A stretch of DNA of 64,000 nucleotides from an uncultured Anaeroplasmataceae bacterium (GTDB lineage Bacteria; Bacillota_I; Bacilli_A; Acholeplasmatales; Anaeroplasmataceae), in assembly GCA_910579215.1 (NCBI GenBank), contig CAJTTN010000008.1:1-64000 (forward strand), read 5' to 3'. Numbering within the stretch: position 1 is the first letter of the stretch; every line of letters begins with the position of its first letter. Of the stretch, positions 1 through 9,154 are shown one piece after another. A program made the position numbers and the translations under genes. The notes under the pieces were generated by a model, which was not told where the DNA came from, did no database searches, and saw nothing but the letters and a program-made list of their open reading frames with translations.

Positions 1-1
1 C

Positions 2-40
2 AAAGTAGAATCTACACCTTTTTTTATTCGTGTCTACTTT
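2..40 (-). terminator. Possible operon-end terminator at window edge
   Basis: An 8-bp inverted repeat (2-9 AAAGTAGA, 33-40 TCTACTTT) lies just past the stop of the last gene of the fructan operon. The T-run expected on the minus strand would fall outside the window, so this is only a candidate. Confidence 0.35.
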
Positions 41-77
41 ATAGGGTCTATTTTAATACTTCATAACGCTTTTTCTT

Positions 78-1637
78 TTATACAACTATTTCTGTTTTAG
101 TTAAATTACTAAAATGAGCACTACACTTATCAGCAAAGAGAGCGATACCATCATTTCCAAGTGGCGTAAAGGTTGTACCTGTCATCGTATAATATCCACC
201 ATTAATAAAAATTTCTACGGAAGTGTTATCCAAAAAAATTTCAAAGCCTATTTTACCATCAATTGGATCTACCTTAGCATAACGTACGCCATCCATCATA
301 CTTCCGCAATGAACTCTATCAAAATACACGTAACCTCTTCCTGCATCATAGCCTATTCTAGTATAATATTGCGTTCCCTTAAAAACTTCAATGCCAGCCT
401 TTCCGGTAGAACCAATAGAGGAAATATCAATATCCATTGTAATTCTTGCTGTTCTAGATGAGAAAGTATCCAGCATTTGAATTTGATTTTCAAGATAAAC
501 ATCCTCATGCTGAACTTCATTTTTAAAATAATTTTTTATTTCACGTACAGGAGCTTGGTAGATGTGATTGTCCTTAATGGTAAGCTCTCTTGGTAAGACC
601 ATAGCTCCACACCAACCATCCTCTTTTGTTAAATTTGGTTCACTCCAGCTTCTCATCCAAGCGGTTAATATACATCTTCCATCCTTTGTTTTTACCGTTT
701 GGGGAGCATAAAAGGAAAAACCCTTGTCAAATTCTTCTGCCTCTGTTTGCGGAGTTTGGTAGAATTTATTAGAATGAACAGATAAATTGCCTAAAACATA
801 AATACAGGAATCTGCATTTTGGAATACATACTCTCTTTCATCCCTAATGGATTGTGGGGAAGCAATTAAAACATCTGTTTCATCTATTGTAATCAAATCT
901 GGACATTCTAATATACCACCCAAATCTGTTCTTTTATATACTACACCTGCATAGGTATAGGGACCTGTAATATCTTCAGAGACAAACATAATAATTTGCT
1001 TGGCACCTGTCTGATTATCCTTATTTCCTACTAAAATATAAAACTTGCCATCTCGCTTAAACAGCTTAGGATCTCTAAAATCAGTATTAGAAAACCCCTC
1101 TGGTAAATCCTTTCCACTTAAAAGCAATTCATCTAGTTTTTTATATGTTTTTCCATCATAGGAATATGCCATGCCTTGATTTTGTACATCTGTAACAGCA
1201 GTATAGGCTAAATATTGTACTCCATCTTCAACTAATGCTGTACCTGAAAAGCAGCCATTAGAATCATAGTCCATATCAGGAGCTAAGGCTACGTCCTCGT
1301 ACTCCCATTTAATAAAATCCTTAGTCGTCTGATGTCCCCAATGCATTGGTCCCCAAACGGCTTCATACGGATTATATTGATAGAATAAATGAAATTTATC
1401 TTGAAATTCTGAAAATCCATTAGGATCATTTATCCATCCTACTGGGGGATTTAAATGATAGCTATTCTTTAGGTCTTTAGTTACAGAAGCAATATTTTGA
1501 TTTATGAAAGCATTGGCATTGGTTATAGCCTCAGATACCTCAAAAGATTTCACTTCTACATTTGTCGTACAGGCAGTTAAACTTAGAGCACTGCTTAAAG
1601 CAGCAAATCCTAAAATATTACAAATCCTTCGTTTCAT
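78..1637 (-). CDS. Exported GH32 beta-fructosidase lipoprotein (levanase/invertase type)
   Basis: A 519-residue glycoside hydrolase family 32 enzyme that should hydrolyse beta-fructosides (sucrose, fructo-oligosaccharides or levan/inulin) at the cell surface. Residues 1-23 form a lipoprotein signal with lipobox LTAC (Cys23). The family motifs are present: WINDPNG at 68-74 (nucleophile Asp71), FRDP at 187-190 (transition-state Asp189) and ECPD at 244-247 (acid/base Glu244). A beta-sandwich GH32 C-terminal module follows. It is the last gene of the leftward fructan operon and its start overlaps the end of the ABC ATPase gene by 20 bp. Surface cleavage would feed the LplBC-type importer upstream. 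The exact substrate (sucrose versus polymer) cannot be read from the sequence. Confidence 0.92.
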   Translation of the reverse strand: MKRRICNILGFAALSSALSLTACTTNVEVKSFEVSEAITNANAFINQNIASVTKDLKNSYHLNPPVGWINDPNGFSEFQDKFHLFYQYNPYEAVWGPMHWGHQTTKDFIKWEYEDVALAPDMDYDSNGCFSGTALVEDGVQYLAYTAVTDVQNQGMAYSYDGKTYKKLDELLLSGKDLPEGFSNTDFRDPKLFKRDGKFYILVGNKDNQTGAKQIIMFVSEDITGPYTYAGVVYKRTDLGGILECPDLITIDETDVLIASPQSIRDEREYVFQNADSCIYVLGNLSVHSNKFYQTPQTEAEEFDKGFSFYAPQTVKTKDGRCILTAWMRSWSEPNLTKEDGWCGAMVLPRELTIKDNHIYQAPVREIKNYFKNEVQHEDVYLENQIQMLDTFSSRTARITMDIDISSIGSTGKAGIEVFKGTQYYTRIGYDAGRGYVYFDRVHCGSMMDGVRYAKVDPIDGKIGFEIFLDNTSVEIFINGGYYTMTGTTFTPLGNDGIALFADKCSAHFSNLTKTEIVV

Positions 1638-2874
1638 CCTTTTCCTTTTTCCTATCTTTAATTTTATTTAAAGCTTTAGCAATTAGCCCTTTCTTTTTTT
1701 CTTCAACAATGATAACATTGTCTTCATCTAAGGATTCCGTTACCTCAACCTCTTCAAAATCATAATACTCCATAGTAATAGCCTTGGTCGTCGTCTCATT
1801 AAAGAAACGTGCTTGTTCTGGCTTAATGGCTACACGTATTGTTTCATTTGCTTTAATTTTAAAAGCACTAGTCGTTTTTAAAATTATATTTTTTTGTCCA
1901 ATACTACCATGAACGTTGATTATATCTCCTAACAATTCCACCATTTTTGTTGTCATTGTTAAAGAATAATTTTCTAATTTATGAAAAGCCTCATCCTTTT
2001 CATAAACCAAATTTTCAGGACGGATTCCATAAACCAAGCGATGTCCAACATAATTTTTTAATAGAAGCATTTGTTCCTTTGTCATTTGAATTACATCATC
2101 ACTATCATCAATTTTAAAGCCGCCATTCTCTAATAATTCTCCATGAATAAAATTCATCGCTGGTGTCCCTATAAAGCCAGCTACAAACATATTTGTAGGA
2201 TATTGATAGATTTCATTAGGCTCCCCTATCTGCTGAATAAAGCCATCCTTCATTACAACAATTCTAGAAGCCATCGTCATCGCTTCAATTTGATCGTGTG
2301 TTACATAAATGGTTGTGGCTTTTACACTTTCATGAATTCTTACAATCTCACTACGCATTGCCACTCTCAACTTAGCATCTAAGTTAGATAAAGGTTCATC
2401 CATTAAAAATACTTTAGGCTGACGAACAATGGCTCTTCCTAAAGCAACTCTCTGTCTTTGTCCACCAGATAAAGCCTTTGGGCGACGATAAAGGTAGGGA
2501 GTAAGCTTTAAAATCTTTGCTGCCTCTAAAACACGAGCATCAATTTCTTCCTTTGGAACCTTTCTTAATTTTAATGCATAGGCCATATTTTTATAAACTG
2601 TCATTTGTGGATATAGGGCATAGCTTTGAAAAACCATGGCTATATCTCTATCCTTAGGTGCCATAGTATTTACTACAACATCATCGATATATAAATCCCC
2701 TGTAGTAATTTCCTCTAATCCAGCAATCATACGAAGCGTAGTAGATTTTCCACAGCCAGATGGACCTACAAATACGATGAATTCTTTATCCTTTATATCA
2801 ATAGAGAAATCGTGAACTGCATGAACGCCACCCTCATACACCTTGTTTACCTTTACTAATTTTACTGTTGCCAT
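1618..2874 (-). CDS. Sugar ABC transporter ATPase (MsmX/UgpC type)
   Basis: A 418-residue ATP-binding subunit of a CUT1-type carbohydrate importer. Visible motifs are Walker A GPSGCGKST (about residues 38-46), signature LSGGQRQ, Walker B VFLMDEP, and an H-loop at YVTHDQ. A C-terminal TOBE/OB regulatory part follows, then a lysine- and acid-rich tail longer than in typical MsmX. It should energise the two LplB/LplC-like permeases at 10.9-12.8 kb and could serve other sugar importers too, as MsmX does. The gene starts one base after the fructokinase stop and overlaps the following GH32 gene by 20 bp, so translation is probably coupled. Confidence 0.93.
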   Translation of the reverse strand: MATVKLVKVNKVYEGGVHAVHDFSIDIKDKEFIVFVGPSGCGKSTTLRMIAGLEEITTGDLYIDDVVVNTMAPKDRDIAMVFQSYALYPQMTVYKNMAYALKLRKVPKEEIDARVLEAAKILKLTPYLYRRPKALSGGQRQRVALGRAIVRQPKVFLMDEPLSNLDAKLRVAMRSEIVRIHESVKATTIYVTHDQIEAMTMASRIVVMKDGFIQQIGEPNEIYQYPTNMFVAGFIGTPAMNFIHGELLENGGFKIDDSDDVIQMTKEQMLLLKNYVGHRLVYGIRPENLVYEKDEAFHKLENYSLTMTTKMVELLGDIINVHGSIGQKNIILKTTSAFKIKANETIRVAIKPEQARFFNETTTKAITMEYYDFEEVEVTESLDEDNVIIVEEKKKGLIAKALNKIKDRKKEKDETKDL

Positions 2875-2875
2875 A

Positions 2876-3832
2876 TTACTTACCTACACTTTCAACCTGT
2901 TTTTTATTTCCCATAGCAGGGATAGCTCCATAGCCTGTTGTTGTAAATGCCCCACATTTACATGCAAATGACAAAATATCCTCGTAGTTTAAATTTAAAA
3001 GTTCATCCTTTTTAAAATTGTTTCTAAGCAATTCTGAAATAAATCCACCAAAGAAGGAATCTCCTGCTCCTGTAGTATCCACAGCTTGAACAGGAAAGCC
3101 TAAATGAGAAAAGCATTTTTGGTTCTTCAAATATAGAGTTGCTCCTTGTTCTCCCTTTGTAACAATCACTAATTTCAAATGAGCATTCCAAAGCTTTGTT
3201 ACTGCCTGTTCTATATGCTCACAATCTGTTAAAAATTTTAATTCATCTTCGCTAACCTTGACAATATCTGTATATTGTAAGTACTCCCAGATGACTTGTT
3301 TTAATTCATTGGCATCTTCCCATAAATTCAATCTAACATTAGGATCAAAGCATACGATTACATTTTTCTGCATTGCTCTATGAAGTAAAGCCAAATGAGT
3401 TTCTTTTGCTTCTTTTGTTTTTAAGGCAACACTACCGAATTCAAAAATATCCCCTGCAAAAAATTCAACAGCTGCAAAATCCTTAGGCGTAAAATATAAA
3501 TCTGCCGCATTCTTCCGATAAAAGCTAAATTCTCTTTCTCCATTTTCCTGAAAGCTCACAAAGGCTAAAGAGGTATCATACTTCCTGTTCATCTTAATAT
3601 AGGATGTATCTACTCCCTCTTTGTGTAAGGCATCCCTTAAAAATTCACCAAAGCCATCCGCACCTACCTGCGTAAGATATATAGCCCTTTGCCCAAGCTT
3701 AGCAGCTTGAACACAGACATTAGCAGGCGCTCCTCCTGCATTTTTTACAAACTGAGAAATATCCTTTAATGGTCCTGTTCCTACAGAAGAAAAATCAATT
3801 AATAGTTCACCAATACTGATTAGCTTACTCAT
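2876..3832 (-). CDS. PfkB-family fructokinase
   Basis: A 318-residue ribokinase/PfkB-family sugar kinase. The N-terminal GELLIDF and NAGGAPANV segments bind sugar. The C-terminal signature DTTGAGDSF (252-260) carries the catalytic base Asp258 and the anion hole. In this operon it most plausibly phosphorylates fructose released from fructans or sucrose to fructose-6-phosphate in the cytoplasm. Its start overlaps the stop of the preceding GH32 lipoprotein gene by 8 bp, and the ATPase gene follows after one base. Ribokinase or 2-keto-3-deoxygluconate kinase activity cannot be excluded from motifs, but the context argues for fructokinase. Confidence 0.9.
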   Translation of the reverse strand: MSKLISIGELLIDFSSVGTGPLKDISQFVKNAGGAPANVCVQAAKLGQRAIYLTQVGADGFGEFLRDALHKEGVDTSYIKMNRKYDTSLAFVSFQENGEREFSFYRKNAADLYFTPKDFAAVEFFAGDIFEFGSVALKTKEAKETHLALLHRAMQKNVIVCFDPNVRLNLWEDANELKQVIWEYLQYTDIVKVSEDELKFLTDCEHIEQAVTKLWNAHLKLVIVTKGEQGATLYLKNQKCFSHLGFPVQAVDTTGAGDSFFGGFISELLRNNFKKDELLNLNYEDILSFACKCGAFTTTGYGAIPAMGNKKQVESVGK

Positions 3833-5309
3833 AAAAGCTCACATCCTTTAAAGAAATATTTGCTTTATACCCAAAGAAAGAAAAACCTGTCTTTGGCATT
3901 GCATACATTCTTGTAGAAAGTGCTATTTCATCTTGAACATAAATAGTCAAAATTTGACCATCAATAATTGCATCCACATGGATCGTTGTATTGGTTTTAA
4001 AGGTATAGGGTACAACAATTTGAGCTGAACCGAAATCTGAAAAGCTTTTTGCTTGATTGTGAAAGGAAATTTGATTCTTCTTTAAATCAAAGGAAAGGAT
4101 AAGCTCACTTAAAACATGGTTAGTTAAAGTGTTAAAGCTCAAGCCAAAATTGCCCTCTAATTCCTTTATTTCAGCATCAAATTCAAATCTAGTAATATTT
4201 TCTGCTAGCTCTTCTACAGCAAAGGCCTTAGAGGAAGACTTGTCAAAGGTCATTGCTGATAGGGACTCCTTATTCTTTAATTTATAGTCCACCTTTGTAT
4301 GAAAGGTATCCTTAAATTCCTGTACCATTTTTGGTTTTAATTCCCCATTCTCCTGTTGAACTAGCTCATGCGTCACAAGATTACCTGCCCAGTTAAAGGC
4401 CCCATTATCCCAATCTCCTTCTTTCGTACCACACCAGCCAAAGACATAAAGCTTATCAAAGCCCTTTTCCATTCTTCCCGCATAGAAGCCTTCGCCATCA
4501 AAATAATCAATTTCTGGCTTAATCCATGGATCTGCTAAATTTTTCTTATAGCGATAATGTGTAACTCTATGTGCTCCCTGCTCACTATAGCTTAAATAAT
4601 AATACCCATTATAATATAAATAGGTAGGACACTCCATATTATAAGACCCTGCATCATTTTTAAAAAAGATTCCATTGTCTGTCCATTTTGACAAATCCTT
4701 ACTTTTATATTGCTTAATGACTCCATAATCATTTACTCTTGTTGTAATCAGCATATAATATGTATTTTCTTTTTCCTCAAAATAAACATAAGGATCTCTA
4801 AAATCATTACAACCACCATAAAATCCATCTGCTTCTATTTTTTTCCAATTAATTTTATCTAAACTAGTGGCATGCTGTATTTTTTCAAACCAAGGAAGAC
4901 CATTATTTTTATAATCATTATGCCCTGTATAAAAGCAATGATATATACCATTTTTATCCTTAATTACTGAACCGGTTCCTAAAGCCATGTCCTGGCTATA
5001 TAAATCATTTTCATATGGAATAACTTCACCATAATCCTTGTAGTTAACAAAATCCTTTGTTGTCATTAGTGCAAAGGGATGATATCCTAGGTACGTGTTT
5101 CTTCCGTCCTGTAAATAGAAAATATTCATTTCTCCATCTTCATAAAACGGCATGACATCCCCAACATATCCTACTATAGATTTGGGATTAATTTGCATAC
5201 CCTTTTGGTCTACAGAATTTTTTTCTGCTCCTTTAGGCTCAACTACAAAATCACAGGAAGCTAGCCCTAAACAAAATAAAATCATAAATAATACCCTTTT
5301 CAGTTTCAT
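3825..5309 (-). CDS. Atypical GH32-type glycosidase, surface lipoprotein
   Basis: A five-bladed-propeller GH32-type enzyme of about 494 residues, made as a lipoprotein (LASC lipobox, Cys19). The nucleophile motif is not WxNDPNG but GDVMPFYEDG (Asp51), as in divergent GH32/GH43-like subgroups. The RDP motif (Asp172) and ECP motif (Glu226) are present. I place the start at the ATG at 5309, not an upstream ATG at 5330. The former forms an ATGA overlap with the upstream gene's TGA, sits behind AGAGGTAAAAGG, and puts the signal peptide at the N-terminus. A second exported GH32 in one operon suggests a division of labour, such as different linkages (levan versus inulin) or chain lengths. Confidence 0.85.
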   Translation of the reverse strand: MKLKRVLFMILFCLGLASCDFVVEPKGAEKNSVDQKGMQINPKSIVGYVGDVMPFYEDGEMNIFYLQDGRNTYLGYHPFALMTTKDFVNYKDYGEVIPYENDLYSQDMALGTGSVIKDKNGIYHCFYTGHNDYKNNGLPWFEKIQHATSLDKINWKKIEADGFYGGCNDFRDPYVYFEEKENTYYMLITTRVNDYGVIKQYKSKDLSKWTDNGIFFKNDAGSYNMECPTYLYYNGYYYLSYSEQGAHRVTHYRYKKNLADPWIKPEIDYFDGEGFYAGRMEKGFDKLYVFGWCGTKEGDWDNGAFNWAGNLVTHELVQQENGELKPKMVQEFKDTFHTKVDYKLKNKESLSAMTFDKSSSKAFAVEELAENITRFEFDAEIKELEGNFGLSFNTLTNHVLSELILSFDLKKNQISFHNQAKSFSDFGSAQIVVPYTFKTNTTIHVDAIIDGQILTIYVQDEIALSTRMYAMPKTGFSFFGYKANISLKDVSFYE

Positions 5310-6682
5310 CCTTTTACCTCTTTTATCCATATATTAGAAACATTTCCTATTACCTCTAATGTATATCCTTGATCTAAATATACTCTACTTGAAATAACCT
5401 CTTTTCCATCATCAATAAACAATTCTATACTAGATTGATCCAATAATATTCGAATTGTAGCGTGCTGATAATGCTCTGTAGTATACCTTATACACCCATT
5501 TAAGTTATTAGAAAGTCTCGTATCTAAATATACTCCCTTATCCTCTTGACCTATAATGAAATTCCCATTTATGGCCTGAAACTTTATTTGAAAGCTACCA
5601 TCAATAAAAGCCTCAATATCACAACTACAATTTATCAGCTGTCCATTATATTTATATTGAGCTTGATAATACTTTTGTAGTCCCTCAATAGGTCTTTGAT
5701 AAATTGTATTATTTTTCCAAATTAATTCTCTTGGGAAGGTAAGAGCACCTACATAGCCATGATCCCACTCATGTGTAGGATATCGTTTTCCCCACATCTC
5801 AAGCCAACCTACCATAATTGGCTTATCCTCTTCTGATATAAACTGAGGAGCATAAAAGGTATCCCCTTTATCAATCTCTTTAATCTCATCTATATCCATC
5901 TTTTTCTTTTCAAAATCTATTTTTCCAATCAAAAAAACACTAGAATTAACATTTTTAAAGCTATTATTTTTTTCCTTCACATTACAGCCAGAAACTAAAA
6001 TAACATCTCTATCTCCAACCCTATGATAGCTTGGACATTCCCCCATATCCCCTAATTCATAAAATGGACCAATACTAAAATCATACGTAAAGTGTTTTAA
6101 GGAATTGCTTTTTAAAACTAAAATGACTCCTTCATTAGTGACTATACTTTTACCACCAATAAAAATGTAATACATATTATTAATTTTAACTGGATAAGGA
6201 TCTCTAAAATCTGTGCGACTAAATTCCTCAGGTAAATCTAGAGTTTCAAATAATTTTTGATCTATTTTTTCAAATTGGATCCCATCCTCAGAAATAGCTG
6301 CAAATATATCCTCTTTTTTTTCATTTTCTTTTTCTAAATGTCTTGTGTATACTAGCATAAGCTGATCATCTACACTAATAGCTCCACCTGAAAAGCAGCC
6401 TGATTCTAAGGCTTGATTTTCTGGAGCTAACGCTACAGGATAATCCTTATATTCTATCAAATCCTTTGTCACAAAATGTCCCCAATGCATTGGTCCCCAT
6501 TTTGAATCGTAAGGATAATACTGATAAAATATATGATATTGCTCCTTGTATTTTATTAAGCCATTGGGATCATTCATCCAACCAATAGGTGGCATCATAT
6601 GAAATTTTAATCGATAACTTTTATTTACTTTTTTTGCATTTATACTAATAAATTCATTTGCATTTTCTAAACTATATTCCAC
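5306..6682 (-). CDS. Cytoplasmic GH32 beta-fructosidase / sucrose(-6-P) hydrolase-like
   Basis: A 458-residue GH32 enzyme without a signal peptide, so intracellular. Motifs are WMNDPNG at 35-41 (nucleophile Asp38), FRDP at 159-162 (Asp161) and ECP at 215-217 (Glu215), followed by a C-terminal beta-sandwich. It should cleave imported sucrose or short fructo-oligosaccharides to fructose plus glucose. There is no PTS in this operon, so unphosphorylated substrates are more likely than sucrose-6-phosphate. The start is GTG, placed four bases after GAGGTGG. Its TGA overlaps the ATG of the next GH32 gene. A GC-rich hairpin separates it from the upstream lipoprotein gene. Confidence 0.9.
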   Translation of the reverse strand: MEYSLENANEFISINAKKVNKSYRLKFHMMPPIGWMNDPNGLIKYKEQYHIFYQYYPYDSKWGPMHWGHFVTKDLIEYKDYPVALAPENQALESGCFSGGAISVDDQLMLVYTRHLEKENEKKEDIFAAISEDGIQFEKIDQKLFETLDLPEEFSRTDFRDPYPVKINNMYYIFIGGKSIVTNEGVILVLKSNSLKHFTYDFSIGPFYELGDMGECPSYHRVGDRDVILVSGCNVKEKNNSFKNVNSSVFLIGKIDFEKKKMDIDEIKEIDKGDTFYAPQFISEEDKPIMVGWLEMWGKRYPTHEWDHGYVGALTFPRELIWKNNTIYQRPIEGLQKYYQAQYKYNGQLINCSCDIEAFIDGSFQIKFQAINGNFIIGQEDKGVYLDTRLSNNLNGCIRYTTEHYQHATIRILLDQSSIELFIDDGKEVISSRVYLDQGYTLEVIGNVSNIWIKEVKG

Positions 6683-6707
6683 ACTTCCACCTCATATTTT
6701 AAGTAAT

Positions 6708-6737
6708 AGAGGGGGAGAGGTTTCCTCCCCCCCCTCT
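6708..6737 (-). other. Intra-operon GC-rich stem-loop
   Basis: AGAGGGGG (6708-6715) pairs with CCCCCTCT (6730-6737), with further G/C pairing inside. It is very GC-rich in an AT-rich operon, lacks a following T-run on the minus strand, and lies between the binding-protein/lipoprotein half and the enzyme half. It is likely an mRNA-stabilising or partial attenuating structure. Confidence 0.55.
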
Positions 6738-6751
6738 TTAACTTTTACAAA

Positions 6752-8449
6752 TTATTGTACATCTTGAGCGTAAATAATCAATTCACTAAATTCAATAGTA
6801 GCGTTACCTAAAGCCGCATTCTCTGTACTACCAAATTGCCATAATAATTCAAATCCCATCTTAGTTGCAAAAGCCTTATCCACTGTAAATGAGAATTCCT
6901 GCTCTGTAGTGGTGAAATTAACCTGAGCACTTAAACGTGGATCCCATTTTCCAAGTGGATTTAAGAAAAGTGCACAGGAAATATTTTTATCAGCCTTAGC
7001 CTTAAAGGATATGGTATATATCTTATCTGCCTCTAATTCTATAGACTTAACAAACATCTTATTGTGCCAATCTGTAAGTCCTATTTTCGTCATTTCGTAG
7101 ACTAATTTTCCATTTGAAATATAAAGATTTCCTGCAGCAGATGCTGGATCATTAAAGGTTTCCACTCCCTCTGGTGTAAAGACTATAGAACTCGTTTCTT
7201 GCTGCTTATCTCCACCAACTTCTTCAATTTTCAAATTACTAATTGTTAAAGTATTTCCTAAAGCAGTATCATCTAGCTGTCCTAATTGAAATAATAAAGT
7301 TAAATTATCTTTTGCTTCTTCTGGCTTTACTATCAAGCTGATTGTCTTCTTTTCATTAGCTGCGATAGATTGACCATATAAAGCTCCAATTCCTTTTTCT
7401 ACATCTCCATTGTTATAACAAATTTCAAAGACAGATTGTGAATTCTTGGATTCTAAATCTACACTAATTTTGTACGTCTTATTTGCTTCCAAATCATATC
7501 CTGGTCTAACAAATAATTTTGTTTGCCATACACCATTTTCTCCGCCAGTAGATTTTATATTAATGGTTGTTGAGTTTTCTGTGGAAGTAACTGTTCCCTC
7601 ACCATCAAAATTACCCCAAGCCACTCCGTTAGCATTGTATTTAAAATCTGGAGTTACATCCGTATAAACATCTTCACCAACGGTTTGAGTGATTTCAACA
7701 CTGGATACATTAATAGTAAATGGTTCAAGCATACCTAATTGCATGCCTACATAGGTTTCTTCTGAGGCTGCAGTAAATTCATGCTCAATCGTATTCATAC
7801 CTATCACAACATCATATTCAGTATTATTTACACCACCAACTTCTACTTTAACCTTACCAGCCACAGTAGAAGTAAAGCTAAATTTAATTTTACAATCTGA
7901 TGCTGGCTTTGTAGCTAATTTTCCATTTTCAAATTTAATATGCCATGCTTCACCATCAACCTTAGTTGCTTTAATTTCATAATTACCTTTAACAATTCCA
8001 CACGTTCCTTCAATTTGATTTGGAATCTCATCAAAGAAAAATGTTGAAAAGCCACTTGTAGAGGCATCCTTAAATTCAAATTTTTTATACACCTCTTTTT
8101 CTGCTAAAGCAGGAGTTACATTTAAGGTTGCAAAGGCTGTACCTTCATTTCCTGCCTTATCTGTAACTGCATATTTCACCTCATAATCTCCATCTAAGAT
8201 AGGTGTTACCTTACCATTGGTTACAGTCAAACTAGGCATAAGGGTGATTTCGATTGCTTCAGTTACATCTCCATCCACATCATCTACTGCCGTTACTCCC
8301 TTAAGCAAATCAATTGTTTCATTTACTGCACAGCTCATATTTGCTGCCCCAGAAATGACAGGACTTGTTTCGTCCTTTGCTGTCTTTCCGCCACATGATG
8401 CTAAGCCTAAGGCTGCAAGCAATGTGACTAATACTAATCCTTTTTTCAT
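6752..8449 (-). CDS. Surface lipoprotein with Ig-like domain and carbohydrate-binding-like modules
   Basis: A 565-residue lipoprotein (LASC lipobox, Cys20). After the signal comes a bacterial Ig/DUF5011-like domain (about 30-110, with DDVDGDVTEAIEIT and the DKAGN end motif). Two or three beta-rich modules follow at about 115-255, 265-410 and 420-560, each with a pattern of aromatic and polar strands like family 4/9 carbohydrate-binding domains. No catalytic motif is visible. It is encoded between the DUF624 gene and a GH32 gene. It probably binds fructan chains at the surface and concentrates substrate for the two lipid-anchored GH32 enzymes and the binding protein. The binding role is inferred from context. 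Confidence 0.75.
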   Translation of the reverse strand: MKKGLVLVTLLAALGLASCGGKTAKDETSPVISGAANMSCAVNETIDLLKGVTAVDDVDGDVTEAIEITLMPSLTVTNGKVTPILDGDYEVKYAVTDKAGNEGTAFATLNVTPALAEKEVYKKFEFKDASTSGFSTFFFDEIPNQIEGTCGIVKGNYEIKATKVDGEAWHIKFENGKLATKPASDCKIKFSFTSTVAGKVKVEVGGVNNTEYDVVIGMNTIEHEFTAASEETYVGMQLGMLEPFTINVSSVEITQTVGEDVYTDVTPDFKYNANGVAWGNFDGEGTVTSTENSTTINIKSTGGENGVWQTKLFVRPGYDLEANKTYKISVDLESKNSQSVFEICYNNGDVEKGIGALYGQSIAANEKKTISLIVKPEEAKDNLTLLFQLGQLDDTALGNTLTISNLKIEEVGGDKQQETSSIVFTPEGVETFNDPASAAGNLYISNGKLVYEMTKIGLTDWHNKMFVKSIELEADKIYTISFKAKADKNISCALFLNPLGKWDPRLSAQVNFTTTEQEFSFTVDKAFATKMGFELLWQFGSTENAALGNATIEFSELIIYAQDVQ

Positions 8450-8470
8450 TTTCTCTTTTCCTTTCTTTTT

Positions 8471-9130
8471 TTATTTAGAATGGTCTACTTGACCATATTC
8501 ATCTAAATAGGCATCCTGTTGTTCCTGATTTAAAAGCTCCTGTGGTGTTGTTTTTAAAGCCCTAGCCTTTAGCACATAAAAATTGGGATATATCATTTTT
8601 GCAATAACAAAGGCTATAAAATAGGGCAAGAAAAATAACAAATGGGGCAAATAAATCGCTATAAAGGCTACACCTATCAGAAGAACAATTGTTAAAATAC
8701 TTCTAAAAATACCACCAAAAATTAGCATTATGCTATTATACATAAGCTGTCTAAAATTCACTTTCATAGTTAAAATAATAATTGGTGCATGAATGAAAAA
8801 TACAATACCTATAAATAAAGCAATATAGGATAAAATTAATACAATCATCTGATTTTTTTCTGGATGTGTTAAGAAAAAATATAGATTTAAAATTGAAAAT
8901 GCTAAAATGGTAAGTTCAAAAATGCTATAGGGAATTAATATCTTAATATTTTCCTTAATCCCCATCCAAAAGTCTCTAAGTGTTCTTGTGTTAATATCTA
9001 GCCTTAAATAAGCAATTACTCCAACAAATACAGGAATAAACGGAATCACAAGGCATATAGAAAGAATTAAAATGAGCGTTATGATCAAATATTCAAATAT
9101 TACATCACCTAACAATCTTAATCCTTTCAT
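8471..9130 (-). CDS. DUF624 (YesL-like) membrane protein
   Basis: A 219-residue integral membrane protein with about five hydrophobic segments. The N-terminal region FEYLIITLI...IPFIPVF...LRDFWMGIK is typical of DUF624/YesL proteins. These are nearly always encoded beside LplB/LplC-type oligosaccharide permeases; their molecular role is not established. It sits between the binding protein and the Ig-fold lipoprotein and is preceded by AGGAGGAGT. It is probably an accessory to the transporter. Confidence 0.8.
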   Translation of the reverse strand: MKGLRLLGDVIFEYLIITLILILSICLVIPFIPVFVGVIAYLRLDINTRTLRDFWMGIKENIKILIPYSIFELTILAFSILNLYFFLTHPEKNQMIVLILSYIALFIGIVFFIHAPIIILTMKVNFRQLMYNSIMLIFGGIFRSILTIVLLIGVAFIAIYLPHLLFFLPYFIAFVIAKMIYPNFYVLKARALKTTPQELLNQEQQDAYLDEYGQVDHSK

Positions 9131-9154
9131 ACCTTACTACTCCTCCTTTATGCT

